A DNA stretch of 64,000 nucleotides from Nymphaea colorata. Taxonomy: Eukaryota; Streptophyta; Magnoliopsida; Nymphaeales; Nymphaeaceae. The position numbers and the translations under genes were made by a program. The notes under the pieces are model-generated. The model was not told the DNA's origin. It searched no databases and saw only the letters and a program-made list of their open reading frames with translations. Below are positions 12,274 to 22,110 of the stretch, piece after piece (the first letter of the stretch is position 1; each line of letters opens with the position of its first letter). The stretch covers positions 11,690,704 through 11,754,703 of the forward strand of contig NC_045139.1 of assembly GCF_008831285.2 (NCBI RefSeq), in the 5' to 3' direction.

Positions 12274-12750
12274 TGTTAAGGTAAGAAATGTTAAGAAGAA
12301 GAAATCAACGGCACCAACATAGCAAGAAAAGATTATCACGTGAAGGCTTGACTCTATTAAGGAAAGATTTTTCAAATTTCAATTTTTATTTGTAACTCCT
12401 TGGTTGAATTGTTATCATGTTGGTTCCAGCCTTGTAACGCTAGACTGTTACCACACGTCTCCAGCCTTGTAATGCTGGACTGTTACCACATGTCTCCAGC
12501 CTTGCAACATATTAGTGTTGCCATATTGATCAGCCTTATAACTTTGGACCTTGTAACATATTGTTGTTACCATAATCATCAGGCTTGTAACGTTGAACTG
12601 CTACCATACGGCTCCAGCCTTGTAACACTATAAATAAACTATGAAATACTCTTGCTATGTCAATGCAAGAGACTGTCACTTTATTGAGTTGTCACTCTCT
12701 TCCTTTCTCATCCCTCTTTTACTCTCTTTTCCTTTCTCGTCCCTCTTTTA
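12274..12750 (+). mobile_element. 3' LTR of the copia relic, with internal tandem repeats
   Basis: The LTR start is placed at 'TGTTAAGG' immediately after the purine tract 'gcttgagggagca'. Inside are about five diverged copies of a 35-45-bp unit of the form 'ccagccttgtaacgctrgactgttaccacacgtct' (12,428-12,635). A TATA-like 'actataaataaac' follows at about 12,630. The 3' boundary is uncertain because no second LTR is present. It is put near 12,750, where gypsy RT coding similarity takes over. LTR identity is inferred from position and from TATA placement. Confidence 0.6.
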
Positions 12751-12779
12751 CCATCGAATTGGTCCATAGCACAAAACCA

Positions 12780-15235
12780 CTTGCCATGGTGCCTTACCGG
12801 ATGGGTCTTGCGGAGTTGAAAGAACTTCAACATCAGCTAGATGAAATGCTGGCGGGAGGGATCATTTGGCCCTCTAAGGCTCGTTATGGAGCACCTGTGT
12901 TGTTTCAATTGAAACATGATGGCTCAAAGCGTCTATGCATAGACTACCATGAATTGAAAAAGGTAACGATTAAGAACAAATATTCATTGTCACTCATTGC
13001 TAACATATTTGATCAGTTGGGCAATGCATGAATCTTTTTGAAATTGGACATTTGATCGAGTTACTAGCAAGTTATGATAGTAAAAGGAGATGAAACAAAG
13101 ACCACTTGTGTCACTCGCTATCCTAGTTATGCCATTCAGGTTGACCAATGCCCCAACGACCTTCTCAACAATGATGAACAATATCTTCTACACATACATT
13201 GACAAGTCTGTGGTGTTTAGTGGCAGCATGGAGGAGCATGTCTGTCATCTCCCCTCACCGACTTTCTCAAGAAGCACACAGCCAGGGTCTGGACACAGCC
13301 CATCGAAGTTTCTTTTGAAGGATTGAAAAGAGCTCTTATGAAAGAGCCTGTGTTTAAGTTATTTAAGGTCCACATTGACACTTCCAACTTTACTATTGGC
13401 AGAGTATTGATACAAGAGGGTCATCTGATCGCCTATGAAAGCCAAAAGTTGAAGAAAGTAGAAAGGCACTATACTTTACATGAACAAGAAATTACTATAA
13501 TCATGATGCACTGCCTTCGCATATGGAGACATTATCTACTGGAGCTCAGTTTGTTGTAAAGACTAACAATATATCTACAAGTTCTTTCCATACACAGAAG
13601 AAGTTGACCCCAAAACAAACCCGATGGCAAGAATTCCTAGCCGAGTTTGATTTTGTGTTGGAGTACAAGGCAAGAAGAACCAATGTCATGGCAGATGCAC
13701 TTAGTCGCAAGGCGGAGCTTGCGACCACATGGGCAGGGACCTCTGAAGCACACTTAGATGGTGATCTCCTTGAATGTGTTTGTGAAGGCATGCAACAGCA
13801 TTCCACGGCGAAGCACCTAATAGCCCTAGCTGAGATAGGCAAGACTAGGAGATTTTGGCTGCGCGATGGACTTCTTCTCACCAGAGGTGGACACGTTTCA
13901 TGTCGAGATGGGGTAATCTTCAGTGGGAGCTATTGAATGAGTGCTATGACACTTTGTGAGCAGGCCATCTTGGCCAGGAGTAAACCCTAACCCTCCTTGA
14001 ACGTGGCTACTATTGGCCAAAAATGTGGGATGATGTGGAGAAGATATATGTAAAGACGTGTTATATCTACCAACAAGGCAAGGGAGTGAAGTAAAAAACT
14101 GCCGGCCTCTTGGAACCTCTTCTTATTCCAAAGCGTCCATAGGAAAGTCTATCCATGGACTTTATTGTGAGCCTCCTAAAAGTAGATGGACTCTACTCCA
14201 TGGTTGTGGTTGTGGATCGATTTTCTAAGTATACTACTTTCATCCCAACCTCAAAGGAGTGTCCTGCAGAAAAAATGGCGGAGATATTTGTAAAGAATAT
14301 AGTGAAGTATTGGGGCGTACAAAAAAGCATTGTAAGTGATCGTGATGTCCACTTCTCAGGCAATTAGCGTGAAGTGTTTTGATTGCTAGGCCCAAACTTG
14401 TTGTGTTCAATAAGTTTTCATCTACAGATAGACGGCTAGACTGAGTATATCAACACATTATTGGAGCAATACAAGGCACTTTGTGAGCATAAAATGAGAA
14501 AAATTAGGTGAAATGCTAAATGTAGCTTAATTCTGCTACAACTTACACAAGAGAGAGCCTTTAGGGCATAGTCCGTTCGGGATAGCTACTGGACAGTAGC
14601 CGTTGATGCCACATACCCTTGCTGCCCAAGAGAAGGGAAGGCCAACCTTTGCCTAGCAGTTTATCAGAGACTAGCAGGAGCAGAAGGAGTTAGTTAAAGC
14701 ATTCTTGCACAAAACAGCCCAGAAGATGAAGAAGTGTGCTGACAACAAGCGGCGACCCACAAAGTTCAGAATTGGAGACCAAGTCCTTGTGAAGCTGTAC
14801 TAAAACCGGACAGAAAGCTTTCGTCAGAGACATTGTGCCGATATGAAAGTATGGAAGACCCTTCACAAGAGTCAAGAAGACCGGAAAGCTGGCATACAAG
14901 CTACATCTACCACCAGATTTCAAAGTACATCCAGTGTTCCATATTTGTAACCTAAAGCCTTTTCATGTTGATGATGAAGACCGAGAAGGAACACGCCGTA
15001 GTGGGAGCTAATCCTACAAAGAGTGCCTTCGTCAAATAAGCATGTGGCAGACCATTAGATGGAGTAGATTCTTCAGCACAAAATTAACTATCTTGAACAG
15101 CCGAAGAAGTACTTGGTGATGTGGGTGGGCGATGAGCAGCCAACGTGAGAGTATGCCTTTCGGATAAAGAAACGACACCTAGAGGAAGACTTGGCTTACC
15201 ATACAGCAGTTAGCGTCAAGGACTGCTGCATGATT
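12780..15235 (+). pseudogene. Ty3-gypsy (chromovirus-like) pol relic
   Basis: Order seen: RT N-terminal part ('[16 protein letters not shown]', '[20 protein letters not shown]', 12,785-13,030); RT palm remnant ('MPFRLTNAPTTFSTMMN') ending 'IDKSVVFSGSMEEHV', where the catalytic Y-x-D-D segment is absent; a jump straight to 'PLTDFLKKHTARVW', so the thumb is deleted; RNase H (13,323-13,720) ending 'NVMADALSRKAEL'; an integrase zinc region ('GHLGQ', later 'CYICQQGKG'); integrase core ('SMDFIVSLLKVDG', 'VVVVDRFSKYTTF', 'SIVSDRDVHFSGN'); a C-terminal segment ('RRPTKFRIGDQVLVKLY'); and a weak chromodomain-like tail ('KKYLVMWVGDEQPT', about 15,105-15,150). Stops and frameshifts are frequent. Gag, protease and the RT start are missing. 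Confidence 0.88.
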
Positions 15236-15252
15236 TGAAAGGGAGAACCTAT

Positions 15253-15735
15253 GTCTGAATCTGTATTGCTTACTTTCTTTTTCGCTTATGATGTCTTTGA
15301 TTTATGCTTTTATTTACTTGTAAATGAGCACCCTCCCATCGGTCCCCGTGCATGTTGAGGATTCTGTGTTTAGGGTGGTCGACATTTGAATCTTTGTAAG
15401 AGGCCCCAGCCATCCTATGTGAATAAATTTGAGATTTCTTTTGAAACCTCTTTGCTTACATTGCTCTTGTGATGAATGCGATTTATGCCTATTGCAAGAG
15501 TATCCCTTCATTTCCTTGCAATCTTTGATTTTCACGCGCACTCGTTATTTTTTCAAGTTATCCGCACACACTTCTGCTCCTTTAAGCTTACCGCAGACGA
15601 GCGCCCGCTGGGCTGCATGGGCTAAAGACAGTGAGCCCAAGACACAAAACATGCATTTGCTTCAACAGCAAACAACAACCTACATGGTGTTTCATACTGA
15701 AAGCTGGAATAAACAAAATGTATATTAAATATATT
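15253..15735 (+). mobile_element. possible 3' LTR of the gypsy relic
   Basis: After the last pol similarity comes a purine-rich stretch 'tttgaaagggagaacc' (15,235-15,250), then a TG dinucleotide and AT-rich DNA containing 'gtgaataaatttgag' (15,419), which resembles an LTR polyadenylation region. No second copy exists in the window, so the boundaries are guesses. Confidence 0.35.
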
Positions 15736-15740
15736 CTTAT

Positions 15741-15923
15741 TCAATAACTTAACAATGTCATGGGATGTCTGAGCCTTTGATGCCAAAATTCTAGACCGAC
15801 ATTTGTAAGCCTATTTGAAAAATAAGAAACATGGGTTTTGGAATTCCCAAGGTAGTATATGTCTTTGTATCTAGTTCTTTTTCCACTCACATTCTGGTCC
15901 TTAAGATGAGAATTCCATAATAT
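15741..15923 (-). pseudogene. copia gag-pre-integrase fragment, reverse strand
   Basis: The minus frame reads 'LKDQNVSGKRTRYKDIYYLG' and then 'EFWHQRLRHP'. This is the usual order of the copia segment between protease and integrase (x-D-x-x-S-G ... YYL ... LWHxRLGHP). It is interrupted upstream in its own sense by the short MITE at 15,924-16,102, so the N-terminal 21 codons of the open frame are MITE sequence. It runs opposite to the copia and gypsy relics beside it and is therefore a separate insertion. Confidence 0.65.
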
Positions 15924-16102
15924 CAAGGGTGGAGCTAGAAATTCTTCTCCATGGAGCACTAGATTTATAGTTAAATGGTACCTCATGGAGCAGCAAACTG
16001 GATCTCGTGGGGCTACTCCATATAACTAGACCCAGGTCCAACCGCTAAAGTAAGGTTTTAGAGTGTGCTCCATGGGGTATACGCCCCATGTATCTGCTCC
16101 TG
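15924..16102. mobile_element. hAT-like MITE, 179 bp, 8-bp target duplication (7/8)
   Basis: Left end 'CAAGGGTGGAGCTAG'; right end 'GTATCTGCTCCTG', an imperfect inverted copy. Flanking 8-mers are 'cataatat' (15,916-15,923) and 'caaaatat' (16,103-16,110), matching at 7 of 8. Ends and size resemble the elements at 48,255, 48,926 and 49,388. An internal palindrome 'CATGGGGTATACGCCCCATG' lies near the right end. The 8-bp duplication and C-A-G/A-G-G-G-like ends suit the hAT superfamily. Confidence 0.65.
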
Positions 16103-16109
16103 CAAAATA

Positions 16110-19100
16110 TAAGGATTAATTGTTCACTAACTAAAATTAAATTTAACTTTATAGTAGTTGGTGTACATAAGACATTTTGTAAAACAATGTCTAGTGAGAT
16201 TTCTGTTTTAGCATCCCCAATGTGCGAACTCTACAATTTTTTTCCAGTTCCAACTAAAAGAACGTCCTAAACTCAATAAGGCCTTCAAATGGCTCTTAAT
16301 TTGCCTGAATCAAGAAGTATGGAACTAAAGGTCTTGTATCCAATAACCATTCATTATCTTGACTGTTGGCCATGGTTGCAATAAGAAGCACTTGGGAAGC
16401 TAAGATGTTTGATTTGTTGCAGATTTGACAAATCACCATTTCCTTTACTTCCAGAAGAACTTTATTGCCTCTGACTATTAGAGAGAGAGAGAAAGGCTAC
16501 TGATTATCTACGGCTAAATTTGAACGATAAAGAGGCCTGCAGGCTAAGACTAAGAACTAGTGTTATTGCAATTTGTGTGCATCGGTGGCGGAGATACATG
16601 GACAAGCCCATCAAAAGTTCCATTACAAGAACTCAAAATTATTTTACGGTGACTTAAAAATTACATAGGGTGCCCATATCAGATCTAGGCTGGTAACTCG
16701 TGTGCCCTTCAGTCAAAAAAATCCTGGCTCAAATGCTAATGTGAATAGGCCTAATTCATCCTATTCAAATTGAATCGTTCCTACACCGGTTCATTTTAAG
16801 ATCTGATTAAAAAATCGGCAATTTTCCTACAAATCACTCAAATAGGTAAAATTCTGGCATTTTAACTTGAATCGTCCATTTAGGGTAATTTCGTAGAGGC
16901 CCACCATTCGAGCATATTCTTCCAGCTTCTATCACCAAAATAGATGCAGATAAGTATAACCATTTTTTTTTTCTTTAAGGTGTTTTAAGAAATGCATGGC
17001 AAGCAAAACCAGTTATGTGCACTTCCCCGTGCATGAAAAATTATGCACATGGGTATATAATGACCAAAATATCCTTGTGTAAGTTAAAAAAAACTTTTTA
17101 GAAAGACAAGGGGTTATGAAAAGGTTAAAAGTCTAAATTGTACCTTTGGTGTATATTTATGTGTGCACACCCTTTTGCACACAACTCAATCTCCATGACA
17201 AGAGCTTCACTATTTACCAAAAGGACAAATCATATTTTCTCGTTTTACGAAATGGTTATTACAATAAGCTCTCTGTGCCCTGAATTCATTTATTAGACCT
17301 TAACTGGTAGTAAATGTGAAAGTAAAAGAGAATGTTGCCCATCCAAATGGTGCAGAAATCCATGAGAGAGAAGCTCCCTTTCTTCTTCTAATTTCTCTAC
17401 AAATTCTGCAGTGTTATTGGGTTATTTATGTTTTTAATATTTTATCTTTCTTCCTTAAAGTTGTTTAATCTTTGATGTTATTTAAAAAACTTTTTCTTCT
17501 TTCTTCTGATTTTCTAATTTTTTAATTTTTATTTAAAACACATTGTTTAATCAACCTCGTTCACAAACCATTCCATTCCAATTCCATTTGCCAATCCACA
17601 CCTTTTGGCTGTCCAATTCGATTCAAAAACCAATTGTGATAACATTGTTATAAACCGAGTGTCTTGAGCAAACCTGAAAGGCCAGGACAACTCTTACCAC
17701 ACTTGGCAGATGATCATTCATCGACATACACAGCTAGAACAGAGAGTAAATTAGGCCAGTGGGCAGTGGCTGTCCATTGATCCCTTACTGAAACTAAAAA
17801 TATTCATTTCGAGTTATTCCGTATCCCTAAAAGACAAGCACAATAGAACAGACATATTCACATTTACACAACAAAATATCTGAACAGTATAACCCTAATA
17901 ATGTTAACAATGTGTTTCTTAATAAGATAGGATAAACCTAAGAGTTTCTAAAGCTGATGTATTCACGGGATTATGAGGCGCTTAACTATCACCTTGAATT
18001 ATGGTTCATAAACATTTCAAGCACCAAACAGAGAAATAGTACGAGGTTGGCTGGAATAAACTAGATTGAATGCTCGAGCAATTCTTGAGATACGTCACTG
18101 CGAATGGTATCAGTCATTCTAACAGCCTTCAAATCCAACACATGATGATGCATGTTCCTTGGGAGGTGTTTGATGTCATGAAACATGTTGAGGCATTACA
18201 AAAGAAAAAGGTGCTGTCAAAACACTGAGTCCCTTTCCAAGGCCAACCGTTTTACCTACATTGTTTTCAGGGTGCACAAGTAAATGAAAATTTTCACCCA
18301 TTGAGTACACCCTGACTCTTTCTTTTTTGTGCTCATGAGACACCCCACTTTATGGATACTCATCAATAGGAGATGCGTTTGAATGACTTGAGAATATTCT
18401 CTCCTATTTCTTAAGTAATTATGATGATACATAAATGGGTTCAACTAATCGCTACCTTGTGCCCTAGTTGGTGAGCCCCTTTGACAGGTACCTGATTCGT
18501 GTTCTGCAGGATGCCAGGAACAGAACGGAACATCTAGTTCCTGGCATCCCAACAACAAGAAAGACCAACGTCCACGGCAGAGATGCATTTGATTAGGCAC
18601 GGAACAGACACTCCAAACAACCTAGGGAGGTCGTTCCTCTGTGTCTACCCCGAAACGCCAAAAAATGTGGGTGCGGATACCATGTTTGTGTCGGCAGAAC
18701 TCGTGTTCCAATAGTCAAACGCCTCCCAGACAGACGAAAGAGACAGAACAGACTTGTGTACATGCGCTCTGATGTGCTCTCTCCCACGCGTTGTGATTGC
18801 CGGGATGAAAAGTTAACGCCTATAAGATAAGACGAACATAAGCATGAGATACCGCCTTCTCATTATAGCTATCATCCCCTTAACCAAAAGATTATGCACT
18901 TACATAACACTTTATCAGCATCATTGATGATATGGTACCGATGTTTAACGCACCCAGACACCTAGCCTAGCTACCACCATAATCAACATCAACCAGCAAG
19001 ACAAACCAACCAATAGATTGAACATTAATCAAGAGGGTTTAGAAATGCATTCAGTGACAGGCTATTATCGGCTTAATCATCAGTTCTTCGTGGTCTACAT

Positions 19101-20100
19101 TACACGAGGATGGGTGACCTATTTCTCAAGAAAACTTGGGCGAGGATGTAGCAAATGTGTGTTTCAGACTTCAGTATGCAGTTTAAAGAAAGTATCATAA
19201 CCATCAAATGCTGCAGCCACGGCACTGTGCGTGCACACTGCACCCAACGAAGATGCAGCAGCCTATTTACCGCAGCATGTAACATAATGCATAGCTATTC
19301 TAGAGAGGTTGACTATAACATTCATCAGCATGGTCATGAAATTCTATATTTCAGCACCTTCAACAACTTCCCATCGATTTCATATTCAAATCGTTATTAC
19401 TATAAATCTTCATCATAGTAAGATATCAACATCAATTTTTTGTAGTAGTGGCCACCAATTAGCACTAACACTATGATAAACAAAGTGATATATTGCAGGC
19501 TATAAGAAAGATCAAAACATGCACAGAATTTAGCATAGCAAGGAGTTAAAATAGTAGGGAAATCAGAACTAGTGCCCTTGATATAGAAAGCAGACATCAT
19601 TTGAAGTTGCCACTTGAAAATGTAACCAATAAAATGCAGTGAAACTTTTCAAGTAGAACCGAGACACCGCGACCACATATCCCTAAATTAGCTAGATACA
19701 GCACTTACTGCCGGAAACCCGCAGGTAGAATATATGTTGCATATATTTACATGTTAAACATATGTTTTCTATAGGGAGCATCTGAATTTGCAGCTTCAAA
19801 AATGCATTCTCCCTTGTTAATGAGTTCATAAGTAGAACAAGATATCAAACGTTGTTATAGGTAGAAGCCTGCCAGAAGATAACTACAGATTAAAAACAAG
19901 AACAAAAAAAAGTCCACGATAAACTATTGGTGAATAAAAAACTACTGAAAATCACAGACAAAATAGAGAGCTACAGCAACTAAGCTCAAATGATCTTCAA
20001 CAATACATTGAGTAAAACAGGGAAGAGCGCTTAATAGGCATTGAGCCTAAATGGTAAAAAGATGCACATCAACATGATGAAAATGGCCACTGTCTAATAG
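16110..20100. other. gene-poor intergenic region downstream of PAC1
   Basis: No frame above 87 codons and no recognisable protein are seen on either strand. A 13-bp perfect hairpin lies at 18,509-18,549. The segment 18,600-18,790 has a 'ggtgcggatacc...gtgtcggc' flavour seen in common plant dispersed repeats. The last few hundred bases before 20,129 probably include the PAC1 3' UTR. Confidence 0.5.
18509..18549. repeat. perfect inverted repeat, 13-bp stem and 15-nt loop
   Basis: 'GGATGCCAGGAAC' at 18,509-18,521 is mirrored by 'GTTCCTGGCATCC' at 18,537-18,549. Nothing in the flanks looks like a gene or a transposon end. The stem is too short for a plant microRNA precursor. Confidence 0.9.
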
Positions 20101-20128
20101 ACCCCCAAAGTATAAAGGAACTTAAGGT

Positions 20129-20881
20129 TCAAGAGGTCTCAGGAGTTTGCTGGGTGACTCCAAATTTTACCAATAACTTGTTAACTGAGTCTGGTGAACA
20201 CACTTGGTATTTGACCTCGCCTGTAGGGGCTAAAAGGATCTCAGCCAGTTCAAGCTTGTCAGAGGTTAAGCTTGTGCTGTCCATAGTCTTGCTCAGCACT
20301 TTCAATACCAACTGTACTGCTTCTTCTCTTGTGATATCATCCTTGTATTCTTGCTTAAGCATGGACTGTGCAGCCGGATTATTTGCTCCTATCGCAGCAG
20401 CCTTCCATCCTCCATAGTTTCCACTCGGATCGCTCATGTACAATTGAAACCCAAAATTTTTGTCCCAACCAGCAAACAAGAATGACACACCAAATGGACG
20501 AAGCCCACCAAATTGTGTGTATCCCTGCTTCGTATCACACAAAGATTGCACCAGTTGTTCAACAGGCATGGGTTCCTGGTAAGCATAAGCATAACGTTGA
20601 GCTTGAATTCGAGCAGTGTTAATTAGGATGTTAGCATCAGACATGATCCCTGCCACAGCACATGCCAAATGGTCATCGATCTTATACATTTTCTCCGTGG
20701 ACTTTGATGCCTGCAGCAGCTTTGATGTAACCTTTTTCTCCCCAACCAGCACAACTCCATCCTTGGCCAGGACCCCAATAGCGGTTCCAGCATTTCCTAT
20801 AGCCTCCATTGCATACTCAACTTGGTAAAGTCGGCCTTCAGGAGAAAAGATGGTCGTTCGACTGTCATAGCGCCTAGACAT
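20129..20881 (-). CDS. PAC1: 20S proteasome alpha-4 subunit (alpha type, PAC1)
   Basis: The frame is 250 residues in one coding exon, the length of plant PAC1. It starts '[20 protein letters not shown]', the N-terminal alpha-subunit signature that shapes the gate of the 20S core (RYDxxxTxFSPEGRLxQVEYA). Further conserved blocks are '[15 protein letters not shown]', '[14 protein letters not shown]', '[15 protein letters not shown]' and '[16 protein letters not shown]'. No stop, frameshift or missing block is seen. As an alpha subunit it is structural and not a protease. It acts in the outer ring of the 20S core in cytosol and nucleus. The start codon is preceded by 'ttttctgcag/taagtaagcaag', a splice acceptor 12 bases upstream, so the gene has an intron in its 5' leader. 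It lies head to head with the RsgA gene. Confidence 0.97.
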   Translation of the reverse strand: MSRRYDSRTTIFSPEGRLYQVEYAMEAIGNAGTAIGVLAKDGVVLVGEKKVTSKLLQASKSTEKMYKIDDHLACAVAGIMSDANILINTARIQAQRYAYAYQEPMPVEQLVQSLCDTKQGYTQFGGLRPFGVSFLFAGWDKNFGFQLYMSDPSGNYGGWKAAAIGANNPAAQSMLKQEYKDDITREEAVQLVLKVLSKTMDSTSLTSDKLELAEILLAPTGEVKYQVCSPDSVNKLLVKFGVTQQTPETS

Positions 20882-21716
20882 CTTGCTTACTTACTGCAGA
20901 AAAGAAATGTCGTGCCATTCTCAAATGGAGAAAAATTCTTAGAATATGCTGATATGCAAGCACATGTACTATTTATAAAAAGGAGATAAACACTAAAAAA
21001 ACAGGACCCAAGAAATCATGCACATGCATAAGCCCTGTAAACAGATGCATGCTTATCCCACCATTTGATTCCCGTTTGCCAGAACCAAGTAAACCAAAAA
21101 ATCGGCATAAATAACCTCCTAGGCTCCAATTCACAAACCAAAAATTATACTGCGAACTCAGAAGAGAACACGAAACCTCCAAACAGATAACGCCTATTAC
21201 CGGTTCAACAAATTCAAGTAGGACTTTTCAAAAGTTAAGCCTACAAAAAAGGGAAATTTGGTTATAGAGAAGACAAACTCAGGTCGAAAAACAAACCAAA
21301 AAAAATAATCGCGCCAATCTTGATAAACCCAACCATCACTCCGCAATAAAATCTACAGACAGATCATGAAAGAGTACCATTCATCCCCGCAAGACATGAA
21401 TAGAGAAATTGGAAGAGGAGAAACCGCTAATAGAATATTAACATAGCACAATAGATCATAGAACCTCGTGATAGAGTAGAGAAAACTGCAATAATTGACA
21501 GCAAAAGAGGATGAAAAACGTAGAGTATCAAGAAATCAATGAAAACAGATCTCCTAAAAATGCATCTGACATACGAAAATAGATCAACGATACCAAGCGA
21601 GCGAGAGAGAGAGAGGTCGCTTACGAGTTCTCAAGCAGTTGCAGCGGTGGGAAGAAAACTTGGGCGTTCGGTTTCTCCCTTCGCAGTCTCCGGACGCTCC
21701 TCGCTCGTATATATCG
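20882..21716 (-). promoter_or_regulatory. PAC1 5' leader intron, first exon and TATA box
   Basis: On the minus strand a donor 'GAACTC/gtaagcgacc' (intron begins at 21,624) pairs with the acceptor 'ctgcag' ending at 20,894. This defines a leader intron of about 730 bases with a noncoding first exon near 21,625-21,690. A TATA motif ('gatatatacgag' on minus, about 21,709-21,716) sits a suitable distance upstream of that exon. A CT/GA run lies just inside the intron at 21,600-21,615. The exon 5' end is inferred. Confidence 0.65.
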
Positions 21717-22110
21717 TGCTCCTTGGTCCTGTAAGGAACATTTTCACTTTGAACCTCGCCTTTTGATAAGTATGCCAATATGGTGCCAAGTCGTTGTGGT
21801 CAGTAATTAGTATAAACTTCGTTTACCACCCGGGAGTGTGAGAGCTGCACCTGGTGATCTGTGACGTACAGAAACACCCGGGGACGGGAATGTAACCGGT
21901 TTGACGCACTCCTCTTCTACACAGACTCTGTTCCCATCGTCTTCCCCAACTCTCTCTCTCTTGCTCTCTCAATTTGCTTCTCCCTCTATCTCTCAAAAGC
22001 TCGCGATCCTCGCTGTGGAGGTGTTTCTGAAATATTCGGGTTGTTTCTGTACTGCTTATAGCATGTAATCCTCTCTGTCTCCCTCTCTCTTTACACGCAC
22101 ACACATAGCA
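21717..22110. promoter_or_regulatory. shared intergenic region between PAC1 and the RsgA gene
   Basis: Only about 400 bases separate the PAC1 TATA box from the RsgA start codon, and the genes diverge. The RsgA side carries a pyrimidine-rich leader (CT-rich runs at 21,949-22,000 and 22,070-22,092). No TATA is evident on that side. The arrangement is compatible with a bidirectional promoter; this is inference from spacing. Confidence 0.5.

Noticed and set aside
18509-18549. MicroRNA precursor
   Set aside because: The stem is only 13 bp; a plant precursor needs a longer imperfect stem able to release a 21-nt duplex.
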